A DNA stretch of 64,000 bases from Streptomyces mayonensis. Lineage in GTDB: Bacteria; Actinomycetota; Actinomycetes; Streptomycetales; Streptomycetaceae. Location of the stretch: NCBI RefSeq assembly GCF_018982965.1, contig NZ_JACBYP010000036.1, forward strand, positions 1-64,000, read 5' to 3'. Under the pieces are notes generated by a model. The model was not told where the DNA came from and did no database searches. It saw only the letters and a list, made by a program, of their open reading frames with translations. Each line of letters opens with the position of its first letter. The stretch's first letter is position 1. Made by a program: the position numbers and the translations under genes. Of this stretch, positions 8,269 through 17,359 are shown piece by piece.

Positions 8269-9774
8269 ATGACTGCCAACGTCGACGGAGTGCCTGAGAA
8301 ATTCGCGACCCTCGGGCTGACCTACGACGACGTGCTGCTGCTGCCGGGAGCGTCAGAGGTGCTCCCGAACGCGGTCGACACCTCGTCCCGCATCTCCCGC
8401 AACGTCCGGGTCAACCTCCCGCTGCTCTCGGCGGCGATGGACAAGGTGACCGAGTCCCGCATGGCCATCGCCATGGCCCGCCAGGGCGGCGTCGGCGTGC
8501 TGCACCGCAACCTGTCCGTGGAGGACCAGGTCAACCAGGTCGACCTCGTCAAGCGGTCCGAGTCCGGCATGGTCACCGACCCGATCACGGTCAACCCCGA
8601 GGCGACGCTCGGCGAGGCCGACGCCCTGTGCGCCAAGTTCCGCATCAGCGGCGTCCCGGTCACCGACCCGGCCGGCAAGCTGCTCGGCATCGTCACCAAC
8701 CGCGACATGGCCTTCGAGTCCGACCGCACGCGCCAGGTGCGCGAGGTCATGACGCCGATGCCGCTGGTCACCGGCAAGGTCGGCATCTCCGGTGTGGACG
8801 CCATGGAGCTGCTGCGCCGGCACAAGATCGAGAAGCTTCCGCTGGTCGACGACGAGGGTGTCCTCAAGGGCCTCATCACGGTCAAGGACTTCGTCAAGGC
8901 CGAGCAGTACCCGAACGCCGCCAAGGACTCCGAGGGCCGGCTGCTGGTCGGCGCCGCGGTCGGCGCCAGCCCCGAGGCGCTGGAGCGCGCCCAGGCCCTG
9001 GCCGCCGCGGGCGTGGACTTCCTGGTCGTCGACACCTCGCACGGCCACAACAGCAACGCCCTGAGCTGGATGGCGAAGATCAAGTCCAGCGTCGGCGTCG
9101 ACGTCGTCGGCGGCAACGTCGCCACCCGTGACGGAGCCCAGGCCCTGATCGACGCGGGCGTCGACGGCATCAAGGTCGGCGTCGGCCCCGGCTCCATCTG
9201 TACGACCCGCGTCGTCGCCGGCATCGGCGTGCCGCAGGTCACCGCGATCTACGAGGCGTCCCTCGCCGCCCGCGCCGCCGGGGTGCCGCTGATCGGCGAC
9301 GGCGGCCTGCAGTACTCCGGCGACATCGGCAAGGCGCTGGCCGCCGGCGCCGACACCGTGATGCTGGGCAGCCTGCTCGCGGGCTGCGAGGAGTCGCCGG
9401 GCGAGCTGCAGTTCATCAACGGCAAGCAGTTCAAGTCGTACCGCGGCATGGGCTCGCTGGGTGCCATGCAGTCCCGCGGCCAGGGCAAGTCCTTCTCCAA
9501 GGACCGCTACTTCCAGGCCGAGGTCGCCTCCGACGACAAGCTCGTGCCCGAGGGCATCGAGGGCCAGGTCCCCTACCGCGGCCCGCTCGCCAACGTCCTG
9601 CACCAGCTCGTCGGCGGCCTGCGCCAGACCATGGGCTACGTCGGTGCCGCCACCATCGAGGAGATGGAGTCCAAGGGCCGCTTCGTGCGGATCACCTCCG
9701 CGGGCCTCAAGGAGAGCCACCCGCACGACATCCAGATGACCGTCGAGGCGCCGAACTACAGCCGCAGCAAGTAA
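8269..9774 (+). CDS. guaB: IMP dehydrogenase GuaB
   Basis: A 501-aa inosine-5'-monophosphate dehydrogenase, oxidising IMP to XMP with NAD in the first committed step to GMP. The TIM-barrel catalytic domain is interrupted by two CBS domains (about residues 95-215). The catalytic loop VGPGSICTTRVVAGIGVPQ carries the active cysteine, and the flap RGMGSLGAMQ is present. ATG 8269 follows GGGGAAGGTGTC. It is followed by a strong hairpin and a guaB paralogue; guaA, the next enzyme, lies at 31643. Full length, no anomalies. Confidence 0.97.
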   Translation: MTANVDGVPEKFATLGLTYDDVLLLPGASEVLPNAVDTSSRISRNVRVNLPLLSAAMDKVTESRMAIAMARQGGVGVLHRNLSVEDQVNQVDLVKRSESGMVTDPITVNPEATLGEADALCAKFRISGVPVTDPAGKLLGIVTNRDMAFESDRTRQVREVMTPMPLVTGKVGISGVDAMELLRRHKIEKLPLVDDEGVLKGLITVKDFVKAEQYPNAAKDSEGRLLVGAAVGASPEALERAQALAAAGVDFLVVDTSHGHNSNALSWMAKIKSSVGVDVVGGNVATRDGAQALIDAGVDGIKVGVGPGSICTTRVVAGIGVPQVTAIYEASLAARAAGVPLIGDGGLQYSGDIGKALAAGADTVMLGSLLAGCEESPGELQFINGKQFKSYRGMGSLGAMQSRGQGKSFSKDRYFQAEVASDDKLVPEGIEGQVPYRGPLANVLHQLVGGLRQTMGYVGAATIEEMESKGRFVRITSAGLKESHPHDIQMTVEAPNYSRSK

Positions 9775-9795
9775 CCACGCAGGCAGCAGCCTCCC

Positions 9796-9828
9796 GAGGG
9801 CGGCTCCGGACCATCCGGGGCCGCCCTC
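9796..9828 (+). terminator. Hairpin terminator after guaB
   Basis: GAGGGCGGC (9796-9804) pairs with GCCGCCCTC (9820-9828), with further pairing of CCGGA and TCCGG inside, so the structure is long and nearly perfect. It separates guaB from its paralogue. Confidence 0.75.
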
Positions 9829-9897
9829 AGCACTGCCCCGGCGGGCCCGTCGGGGATACTGGAAGGCGCTGCAACGCATCAGGGAAAGGCCACAGAC

Positions 9898-11022
9898 GTG
9901 ACTGAGATCGAGATCGGGCGCGGCAAGCGCGGCCGCCGGGCGTACGCCTTCGACGACATCGCCGTCGTCCCCAGCCGCCGTACGCGGGACCCGAAGGAGG
10001 TCTCGATCGCCTGGCAGATCGACGCCTACCGCTTCGAGCTGCCGTTCCTGGCCGCTCCCATGGACTCGGTCGTCTCCCCGGCCACCGCCATCCGCATCGG
10101 TGAGCTGGGCGGCCTCGGCGTCCTCAACCTGGAAGGGCTGTGGACCCGGCACGAGGACCCGCAGCCGCTGCTCGACGAGATCGCCGGTCTCGACGCGGAC
10201 ACCGCGACCCGCCGCCTCCAGGAGATCTACGCCGCTCCCATCCAGGAGGAGCTGATCGGGCAGCGCATCAAGGAGGTGCGCGACTCGGGCGTGGTCACCG
10301 CCGCCGCGCTCTCCCCGCAGCGCACCGCCCAGTTCTCCAAGGCCGTCGTGGACGCGGGCGTCGACATCTTCGTCATCCGCGGCACCACCGTCTCCGCGGA
10401 GCACGTCTCCGGCTCGCACGAGCCGCTGAACCTGAAGCAGTTCATCTACGAACTCGACGTCCCGGTGATCGTCGGCGGCTGCGCCACCTACACCGCCGCC
10501 CTGCACCTGATGCGTACCGGCGCCGCGGGCGTCCTGGTCGGCTTCGGCGGCGGCGCCGCCCACACCACGCGCAACGTGCTCGGCATCCAGGTGCCCATGG
10601 CCACCGCGGTCGCCGACGTGGCCGCGGCCCGCCGGGACTACATGGACGAGTCCGGCGGCCGGTACGTCCACGTCATCGCCGACGGCGGCGTCGGCTGGTC
10701 CGGCGACCTGCCCAAGGCCATCGCCTGCGGCGCCGACTCCGTGATGATGGGCTCCCCGCTGGCCCGCGCGACCGACGCGCCGGGCAGGGGCCACCACTGG
10801 GGCATGGAGGCCGTCAACGAGGAGCTGCCGCGCGGGCAGAAGGTCGACCTCGGCACGGTCGGCACCATCGAGGAGGTTCTCACCGGCCCGTCCCGCACCC
10901 CCGACGGCTCCATGAACTTCTTCGGCGCCCTGCGCCGCGCGATGGCCACCACGGGCTACAGCGAGCTGAAGGAGTTCCAGCGCGTCGAGGTCACGGTCGC
11001 GGACTCGCAGCACCGGCGGTAG
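9898..11022 (+). CDS. GuaB-related IMP dehydrogenase-family protein
   Basis: A 374-aa paralogue of IMP dehydrogenase, common in actinobacteria directly after guaB. It keeps the TIM barrel (FDDIAVVPSRRTRDP near the start, DGGVGWSGDLPKA and SVMMGSPLARA near the end) but has no CBS domains, and the catalytic Cys loop is absent: the equivalent region reads VLVGFGGGAAHTTRNVLGI. It may therefore be a GMP-reductase-like or regulatory protein rather than a true IMP dehydrogenase. GTG 9898 follows AGGGAAAGG. The missing cysteine is seen in the sequence; the functional consequence is inferred. Confidence 0.88.
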   Translation: MTEIEIGRGKRGRRAYAFDDIAVVPSRRTRDPKEVSIAWQIDAYRFELPFLAAPMDSVVSPATAIRIGELGGLGVLNLEGLWTRHEDPQPLLDEIAGLDADTATRRLQEIYAAPIQEELIGQRIKEVRDSGVVTAAALSPQRTAQFSKAVVDAGVDIFVIRGTTVSAEHVSGSHEPLNLKQFIYELDVPVIVGGCATYTAALHLMRTGAAGVLVGFGGGAAHTTRNVLGIQVPMATAVADVAAARRDYMDESGGRYVHVIADGGVGWSGDLPKAIACGADSVMMGSPLARATDAPGRGHHWGMEAVNEELPRGQKVDLGTVGTIEEVLTGPSRTPDGSMNFFGALRRAMATTGYSELKEFQRVEVTVADSQHRR

Positions 11023-11039
11023 TCCCCACGGGACGTGCA

Positions 11040-11075
11040 GGGGCCGGTCACCCGGGTGGGGTGACCGGCCCCTTT
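11040..11075 (+). terminator. Strong terminator after guaB paralogue
   Basis: A 13-bp perfect stem, GGGGCCGGTCACC (11040-11052) with GGTGACCGGCCCC (11060-11072), seven-base loop, followed by TTT. Confidence 0.85.
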
Positions 11076-11314
11076 CGTGCGCTCGGGGGCTCTTGAGGGG
11101 GCGCGTGACGTGGCGCGGGGGCGTGCGGTGGTGTTCGGGGCGAATACGCGGGGGAGGGCCGTGCCGGGTCGGTAGTGTCCCTGCTCGGCGACCCCGTTCT
11201 CTGGGGCGCCCCCTTCCAAGGAACCGTTCCGGACCCCGCTCCTCGGGGCCCGGCCCGAATTCCGGACGGACCGCCTCACCGGGATATGGGCGGCATCGTG
11301 GAAGGGGGCGCGCC

Positions 11315-11410
11315 ATGGGCCGTCACCGCAAGCCCACTCGCTGGGACCTGATCCGTCTGCGGATGGTGAAGTTCCGGAGGAGGTGCATCTTGTGGATCTA
11401 CGGGAAGTGA
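11315..11410 (+). CDS. Candidate 31-aa basic small protein
   Basis: Unrecognised ORF beginning MGRHRKPTRWDL, very basic, with one cysteine and a hydrophobic C-terminal stretch (CILWIYGK). The start is preceded by GGAAGGGGG at good spacing, and codons are high-GC3 like real genes. A hairpin at 11459-11491 could be its terminator. It lies alone between the guaB paralogue terminator and the convergent sugar dehydrogenase gene. Function unknown. Confidence 0.5.
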   Translation: MGRHRKPTRWDLIRLRMVKFRRRCILWIYGK

Positions 11411-11458
11411 GCGGCCGCCCCCACGTGAACTAGGGGCGGACACTCCGATCACTTCTCT

Positions 11459-11491
11459 GGAGCCTGCCGCATTCCCAGTGCGGTGGGCTCC
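11459..11491. terminator. Hairpin between convergent genes
   Basis: GGAGCC (11459-11464) pairs with GGCTCC (11486-11491), extended inside by CCGCA with TGCGG around the loop ttcccag. It sits where the 31-aa ORF and the minus-strand dehydrogenase gene converge and could serve both. Confidence 0.5.
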
Positions 11492-11567
11492 ACCCGCCCC
11501 ACCGTACCGGCGCAGCCGCCCTCCCACCACCAGCCTCGTGGCCCGGTCACCTCCGTGCGCCCCCGCC

Positions 11568-12776
11568 TCACAACCGGTGCGCCGCCCCCGTGGGTGTGGC
11601 GCCTCGCGTGTCCAGGAGGAGCTGGGCCTTGACCGACAAGCCCTGCAGGTCGTACGTGCGGTGTTGCTGGAGGAGGATCGTGAGGTCGGCGTCGGCGGCG
11701 GCCTCGTAGAGGGAGTCGGCGCGGGGGACGGGGCGGTCGGCGACGTTCCAGGACGGGATGTGCGGGTCGTGGTAGCTCACCGCGGCGCCCATCGACATCA
11801 GGCGGGTCGCGATCTCCTCGGCCGGGGTGGCCTGCTGGTCGGCGAGGTCGGCCTTGTAGGTGACGCCGAGCAGGAGGATGCGGGCGCCGCGCGCGGACTT
11901 GCCGTGCTCGTTGAGGAGGGCGGCGGCGCGCTGGACGACGTAGCGGGGCATCTGGGAGTTGACCCGCTGGGCCAGCTCCACCATGCGCAGACTGTGCGGG
12001 GCCCGGCCGGTGAGGTCCTGGGGGACGGAGTGGCCGCCGACGCCGGGCCCGGGGCGGAAGGCCTGGAAGCCGAACGGCTTGGTCTCCGCGCAGCGCAGCA
12101 CGTCCCACAGGTCGACGCCGAGGTCGTCGCAGAGCACGGCCATCTCGTTGACCAGGGCGATGTTCACGTGCCGGAAGTTGGTCTCCAGGAGCTGGACCGT
12201 CTCCGCCTCCCGCGGCCCCCGCGCGCGGACCACCTTGTCGGTGAGGCGGCTGAAGAAGGCGGCGGCCGACTCGGTGCAGGCGGGGGTGAGGCCGCCGATG
12301 ACCTTCGGGGTGTTGGCCGGGGTGAAGTCGCGGTTGCCCGGGTCGACGCGGCTGGGGGAGTAGGCGAGGTGGAAGTCGCGGCCGGCGCGCAGCCCGGAGC
12401 CCTGCTCCAGGAGCGGGCGCAGGAACTCCTCCGTCGTCCCGGGCCGCACCGGCGACTCCAGGATGACGGTGGTGTGCGGGCGCATGTGCGCGGCCAGGGT
12501 GCGGGCCGCGGCCTCCACCTGGCCGAGGTCCAGGCCGCCGTCGGGGGAGGGCGGGGTGGGCGCGCAGATGACGGCGGTGCGGACGCGGCCCAGCTCGGCC
12601 GGTCCGTGCGGGGTGCGGAAGCCCGTCGCCAGCATCCGGCGCACCTCGGCGGGGGTGAGCGGGTCGGCCTCGGGGCCGGTGCGGTAGCCGAGGGTGGGGA
12701 TGCCGGCGGCGACGGCGGCCTGGGCCAGGGGCAGGCCGTACGGGCCGAGTCCGATGACGGCGAGATCTGCGGGCAT
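11568..12776 (-). CDS. UDP-sugar dehydrogenase homologue lacking catalytic Cys and Lys
   Basis: A 402-aa member of the UDP-glucose/GDP-mannose/UDP-ManNAc dehydrogenase family, with N-terminal NAD-binding GLGPYGLPLA (residues 9-18), a central domain, and a C-terminal UDP-binding domain (LLGVTYKADLADQQATP). The family's catalytic cysteine sits in GGHC; here it is GPGVGGHS with Ser at 250. The conserved lysine of the AEMxK motif is replaced by Gln195 (AETVQLLETNFRHVNIA). Both changes are visible in the DNA. The full four-electron oxidation is therefore unlikely; a reduced activity or non-enzymatic role is inferred. ATG 12776 follows GGAAGGA. It is divergent from glpD. Confidence 0.85.
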   Translation of the reverse strand: MPADLAVIGLGPYGLPLAQAAVAAGIPTLGYRTGPEADPLTPAEVRRMLATGFRTPHGPAELGRVRTAVICAPTPPSPDGGLDLGQVEAAARTLAAHMRPHTTVILESPVRPGTTEEFLRPLLEQGSGLRAGRDFHLAYSPSRVDPGNRDFTPANTPKVIGGLTPACTESAAAFFSRLTDKVVRARGPREAETVQLLETNFRHVNIALVNEMAVLCDDLGVDLWDVLRCAETKPFGFQAFRPGPGVGGHSVPQDLTGRAPHSLRMVELAQRVNSQMPRYVVQRAAALLNEHGKSARGARILLLGVTYKADLADQQATPAEEIATRLMSMGAAVSYHDPHIPSWNVADRPVPRADSLYEAAADADLTILLQQHRTYDLQGLSVKAQLLLDTRGATPTGAAHRL

Positions 12777-12993
12777 GGCGTGGGCCGTCCTTCCCAGTAG
12801 CCGGAGCGGGACAGGTGTGCAAGCCCGGTGGACAGGATGGGCGAGCACAACGTCAGACTAGGAGTAAATATGACCGATATGTGGGATTGATGAGCGGGGT
12901 TTTGCCGGGTTTCAGCGAGTTTCAGCTGGTTCTGACGTGGGTCGACGGCGGAGACCCGGGGGTTGGCGTGGTTGGCGCCGGTGGGCGGGGGAG

Positions 12994-13036
12994 TTGTCCA
13001 CAGGCGTGGGCGGATCCGGATGCCGGGTTGTCCACA
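12994..13036 (+). repeat. Pair of DnaA-box-like TTGTCCACA sites
   Basis: Two identical copies of TTGTCCACA at 12994-13002 and 13028-13036, same orientation, 34 bp apart, each followed by GG. This nonamer is the preferred DnaA box in Streptomyces. They lie in the 377-bp gap between the sugar dehydrogenase homologue and glpD, which otherwise holds no gene that I can support. Confidence 0.6.
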
Positions 13037-13153
13037 GGTTGGGGCGTGCGGCTGCCGATCTCGGGCAGGCGGGTCAGAATCTGGGCATGGGGGTACCAGG
13101 AACCGGGCTCGCCCGACGGGTGCGGCCGACGCGACCGACAGCGGGAGGCAGCA

Positions 13154-14860
13154 GTGAGGACAGCGACACTGGGGCCGGCGCAGCGCGCCGAGTCGCTCGC
13201 GGCCATGGCCGAGCGCGAGCTTGACGTACTGGTGGTGGGCGCCGGTGTGGTCGGTGCGGGCACCGCGCTCGACGCCGTGACGCGCGGCCTGTCCGTCGGC
13301 CTGGTGGAGGCCCGGGACTGGGCGTCCGGCACCTCCAGCAGGTCCAGCAAGCTGATCCACGGCGGCCTGCGCTATCTGGAGATGCTCGACTTCGCGCTCG
13401 TACGGGAGGCGCTGAAGGAGCGCGGGCTGCTGCTCGAGCGGCTCGCCCCGCACCTGGTGAAGCCGGTGCCGTTCCTGTACCCGTTGCAGCACAAGGGCTG
13501 GGAACGGCTGTACGCGGGTTCGGGCGTCGCGCTCTACGACGCCATGTCCATGGCCCGCGGCCACGGCCGGGGCCTGCCGATGCACCGTCACCTGAGCCGC
13601 GGCCGCGCCCTGCGGGTCGCGCCCGCCCTCAAGAAGGACGCGCTGGTCGGGGCCCTCCAGTACTACGACGCACAGGTGGACGACGCCCGCTTCGTGGCCA
13701 CCCTGGTGCGCACGGCGGCGGCGTACGGCGCGCAGGTCGCCAACCACGCGCGGGTCACCTCCTTCCTGCGCGAGGGCGAGCGGGTGGTCGGCGCACGGGT
13801 CCAGGACGTCGAGGCGGGCGGGGAGTACGAGGTCCGCGCCAAACAAGTGGTGAACGCGTCCGGGGTGTGGACCGACGACACCCAGTCGATGGTCGGGGAG
13901 CGCGGCCAGTTCCACGTCCGCGCCTCCAAGGGCATCCACCTCGTCGTGCCCAAGGACCGCATCCACTCCAGCACCGGGCTGATCCTGCGCACCGAGAAGT
14001 CCGTGCTGTTCGTCATCCCGTGGGGCCGGCACTGGATCATCGGCACCACCGACACCGACTGGGACCTGGACAAGGCCCACCCGGCCGCGTCCAGCGCCGA
14101 CATCGACTACCTCCTGGAGCACGTCAACGCGGTGCTGTCGGTGCCCCTCACCCGCGACGACGTCGAGGGCGTGTACGCGGGGCTGCGCCCGTTGCTGGCC
14201 GGCGAGTCCGACGCCACCAGCAAGCTGTCGCGCGAGCACACCGTCGCGCACCCGGTGCCCGGCCTGGTCGTCGTGGCGGGCGGCAAGTACACGACGTACC
14301 GGGTGATGGCCAAGGACGCCGTCGACGAGGCGGTGCACGGGCTGGACCTGCGGGTCGCCGACAGCGTCACCGAGGAGACACCGCTGCTCGGCGCCGAGGG
14401 CTACCACGCGCTGTGGAACGCGCGGGCGCGGATCGCCGCCCGCACCGGCCTGCACGTGGTGCGCGTGGAGCACCTGCTCAACCGGTACGGGGCGATGGCC
14501 GAGGAGGTCCTGCAACTCATCGCCGACGACACCTCGTTGGGTGCGCCGCTGCAGGCCGCCGACGACTACCTGCGCGCCGAGGTCGTCTACGCCGCCTCGC
14601 ACGAGGGCGCCCGGCACCTGGACGACGTGCTGACCCGGCGCACCCGCATCTCCATCGAGACCTTCGACCGCGGCACGCGCAGCGCCCGTGAGGCCGCCGA
14701 ACTGATGGCACCGGTGCTGGGCTGGGACAAGAACCAGATCGAACGGGAGGTCCAGCACTACGAGAAGCGGGTCGAGGCCGAACGGGAGTCGCAGCGCCAG
14801 CCCGACGACCTGACGGCCGACGCGGCCCGGCTGGGGGCGCCGGACATCGCGGCGCGGTAG
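13154..14860 (+). CDS. glpD: Aerobic glycerol-3-phosphate dehydrogenase GlpD
   Basis: A 568-aa FAD-dependent glycerol-3-phosphate dehydrogenase, a peripheral membrane enzyme passing electrons to the quinone pool and giving dihydroxyacetone phosphate. FAD-binding VVGAGVVGAGTALDAVTRGL lies at about residues 26-45, then SSRSSKLIHGGLRYLE, the later substrate-site region YAGLRPL, and a C-terminal helical domain. Length is normal. GTG 13154 follows GGGAGGCA; the open frame extends far upstream but without coding character. It lies upstream of the kinase cluster with about 160 bp between. No glycerol kinase or facilitator is adjacent. Confidence 0.95.
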   Translation: MRTATLGPAQRAESLAAMAERELDVLVVGAGVVGAGTALDAVTRGLSVGLVEARDWASGTSSRSSKLIHGGLRYLEMLDFALVREALKERGLLLERLAPHLVKPVPFLYPLQHKGWERLYAGSGVALYDAMSMARGHGRGLPMHRHLSRGRALRVAPALKKDALVGALQYYDAQVDDARFVATLVRTAAAYGAQVANHARVTSFLREGERVVGARVQDVEAGGEYEVRAKQVVNASGVWTDDTQSMVGERGQFHVRASKGIHLVVPKDRIHSSTGLILRTEKSVLFVIPWGRHWIIGTTDTDWDLDKAHPAASSADIDYLLEHVNAVLSVPLTRDDVEGVYAGLRPLLAGESDATSKLSREHTVAHPVPGLVVVAGGKYTTYRVMAKDAVDEAVHGLDLRVADSVTEETPLLGAEGYHALWNARARIAARTGLHVVRVEHLLNRYGAMAEEVLQLIADDTSLGAPLQAADDYLRAEVVYAASHEGARHLDDVLTRRTRISIETFDRGTRSAREAAELMAPVLGWDKNQIEREVQHYEKRVEAERESQRQPDDLTADAARLGAPDIAAR

Positions 14861-15024
14861 GGGCGCGGTCCCCGAGGGGCCGTGGGGGCGGGTGTGACGC
14901 GGTGTCGGGGCAGGGCGGTGCCCGGCTCCGCCTCCGGCCGCCTCCCGTGGCACCCTGGGCGTCGAGCACTTGTCGCGTGAGGGACAATGGAGGCTCTGTC
15001 AGGGCGGGTTGCATGAGGGGACGC

Positions 15025-17208
15025 ATGTCGGAGGCGGAGCGGGCGGGGACATCCCGTACGGACAAGAGCGCACGTCTCCTCGCCGGGCGGTACCGGCTGG
15101 GAGACGTGCTCGGCCGCGGCGGCATGGGGACGGTGTGGCGGGCCGAGGACGAGACCCTCGGACGCACGGTCGCCGTCAAGGAGCTGCGGTTTCCGGGCAA
15201 CATCGACGAGGAGGAGAAGCGGCGCCTGATCACGCGCACGCTGCGCGAGGCCAAGGCGATCGCGCGGATCCGCAACAACAGCGCCGTCACGGTCTACGAC
15301 GTGGTCGAGGAGGACGACCGGCCGTGGATCGTGATGGAACTCGTCGAGGGCAAGTCGCTCGCCGAGGCCATCCGCGAGGACGGCCTCCTGGAGCCGAAGC
15401 GCGCCGCCGAGGTCGGCCTCGCCGTCCTCGACGTGCTGCGCTCCGCGCACCGCGAGGGCATCCTGCACCGTGACGTGAAGCCGTCCAACGTGCTGATCGC
15501 CGAGGACGGCCGGGTCGTGCTCACCGACTTCGGCATCGCCCAGGTGGAGGGCGACCCGTCCATCACCTCCACCGGCATGCTCGTCGGCGCCCCCTCCTAC
15601 ATCTCCCCGGAGCGCGCCCGCGGCCACAAGCCCGGCCCGGCCGCCGACCTCTGGTCGCTCGGCGGGCTGCTGTACGCCGCCGTGGAGGGCACCCCGCCCT
15701 ACGACAAGGGCTCCGCGATCGCCACGCTCACCGCGGTGATGACGGAGAACCTGGAGGAACCGAAGAACGCCGGACCGCTGCGGGACGTCATCTACGGGCT
15801 GCTCAACAAGGAACCCGCCCTGCGGCTGGACGACGCGGGCGCCCGCGCGATGCTCAACAAGGTCATCCACGCTCCCGAGCCCGAGCCCGTGGACGCCACC
15901 AAGGTCGTGCCGCTGCCCGCACAGCCGGACGGGCCGGCGGGCCGCGGCGGCGCGGCGGGCAACGGGGGCAGGCGGACCGAGGAGGCCGGGGAGCGGCTGC
16001 GCGGGGCGCTGCGTTCCGTGCGCAAGGCCGCCGTCGGAGCGGGCGCGGCCGGTGCCGCGGCCGCCGCGCGGACCAGGCAGGGCCGGGGCGGCGCCGGCAC
16101 GGCGGGGATGTCGCAGGCCGCGGGAACGGCTGCGGCGTCCGGGGCCGCCGGTACGGTCGCCCCGCCGGGACCGGCCGAGGGCGCGGCTTCCGGCGCGGGC
16201 ACACGGTCCGGTGCGGGTGCGCGGTCCGGTGTGGGCGCGGGGGTCGGGTCCGGCTCCGGCGTCGGCGCGGGCCGTGGTGCGGGCACGGGAGCGGCCTCCG
16301 GGGGCAGCGGTCCGGGCGGTGGCACCGGCGGTGGCACGAGCGGTGGTACGGGCGGTGGTACGGCTAACTCTCCCGCGGGTGCGCGCAGTTCCGGCTGGCC
16401 GGTCATGCCGCCGCCGGACCTGCCGGTCCGCTCCGCGCCCCGCGCCCCGCTGACCGACGTGGTGCCCCGCCGTACGCTGATCATCATCGCGGTGGTCGTG
16501 GCCCTCGCGGTACTCGGCACCGTACTGGCCCTCACGCTCGGGGGCGGCGACGACGAGAAGGGCGCCGAGGGCGGTGGCGGTGGCGGGACCGTGGCCTCCG
16601 CCGGGCCGAGCGGCGACACCAAGCAGGACGAGGAGAGCGGTACCGGCACCGACGGCTCCGCCTCCGCCCCGGCCGCGGGCGGTGACGCGTCCGCCGCGGA
16701 CGCCGGCGCGTCCGGCGAGGCGGGGAGCGGGGCGCAGGACGACGCCGGGAAGTCCGACGACTCCGGCGACGGCGAGGGCGCGGCCGCCACCCACAAGGGC
16801 AGCCAGGGGTACCGCATCGGGCTGCCCGAGGGCTGGAAGTACGCCTCCACGGGGTCCGCGGGGGACCGTTTCACCGGACCGCGCGGGCAGAAGCTGCTGG
16901 TCGCCTGGACCTCCACGCCCAAGGGCGACCCGGTCTCCGACTGGGAGAGCCAGGAGCAGTACATGGTGCGCTCGCAGTACAAGAAGATCCGCATAGAGAA
17001 GGTGGACTACCGGGACTGGAACGCGGCCGACTGGGAGTTCACCTACACCGACGGCGGCACCAAGTACCGCACCGTGGACCGGGGGTTCGTCGTCAACGAC
17101 CACCAGGGCTACGCGCTGATGTACACCGCGAAGGCGGCCGACTGGGACAGTGACCTGCGCGAGGACACCTGGCAGACCCTGTCGGAGACCTTCGAACCCA
17201 AGTCCTGA
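15025..17208 (+). CDS. Membrane Ser/Thr protein kinase (cluster gene 1)
   Basis: A 727-aa PknB-type kinase. The catalytic domain has glycine loop GRGGMG (30-35), K52, HRDVK with D150, and DFG at 168-170. A Gly/Ala/Pro-rich linker of about 200 residues precedes a single membrane helix (about 485-507). The outer part begins acidic and low-complexity, then a domain from about 593 (GYRIGLPEGWK) to the end. ATG 15025 is chosen because GAGGGG precedes it. It opens a six-gene same-strand kinase run. From memory, the equivalent S. coelicolor cluster was linked to the spore-wall synthesis machinery; not checked here. There are no PASTA repeats, so the ligand is probably not muropeptide. Confidence 0.9.
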   Translation: MSEAERAGTSRTDKSARLLAGRYRLGDVLGRGGMGTVWRAEDETLGRTVAVKELRFPGNIDEEEKRRLITRTLREAKAIARIRNNSAVTVYDVVEEDDRPWIVMELVEGKSLAEAIREDGLLEPKRAAEVGLAVLDVLRSAHREGILHRDVKPSNVLIAEDGRVVLTDFGIAQVEGDPSITSTGMLVGAPSYISPERARGHKPGPAADLWSLGGLLYAAVEGTPPYDKGSAIATLTAVMTENLEEPKNAGPLRDVIYGLLNKEPALRLDDAGARAMLNKVIHAPEPEPVDATKVVPLPAQPDGPAGRGGAAGNGGRRTEEAGERLRGALRSVRKAAVGAGAAGAAAAARTRQGRGGAGTAGMSQAAGTAAASGAAGTVAPPGPAEGAASGAGTRSGAGARSGVGAGVGSGSGVGAGRGAGTGAASGGSGPGGGTGGGTSGGTGGGTANSPAGARSSGWPVMPPPDLPVRSAPRAPLTDVVPRRTLIIIAVVVALAVLGTVLALTLGGGDDEKGAEGGGGGGTVASAGPSGDTKQDEESGTGTDGSASAPAAGGDASAADAGASGEAGSGAQDDAGKSDDSGDGEGAAATHKGSQGYRIGLPEGWKYASTGSAGDRFTGPRGQKLLVAWTSTPKGDPVSDWESQEQYMVRSQYKKIRIEKVDYRDWNAADWEFTYTDGGTKYRTVDRGFVVNDHQGYALMYTAKAADWDSDLREDTWQTLSETFEPKS

Positions 17209-17359
17209 GCGGGCGGGGCCGGGTTTGAGCCGCCCGATATCTGGCATCAGCTCATTGCGGGTTGCCTCCGGCACGTATCGTGAGTGCTTGCGGACCGTAC
17301 GCAGCCGGAACGGCCCGCCGGACGAACGGAATTGACCGAGGGCTGCCGGGGGTGGCGAC

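Noticed and set aside
12889..13153. Upstream in-frame extension of glpD
   Set aside because: No homology-like sequence and no ribosome-binding site; the GTG at 13154 gives a normal-length GlpD.
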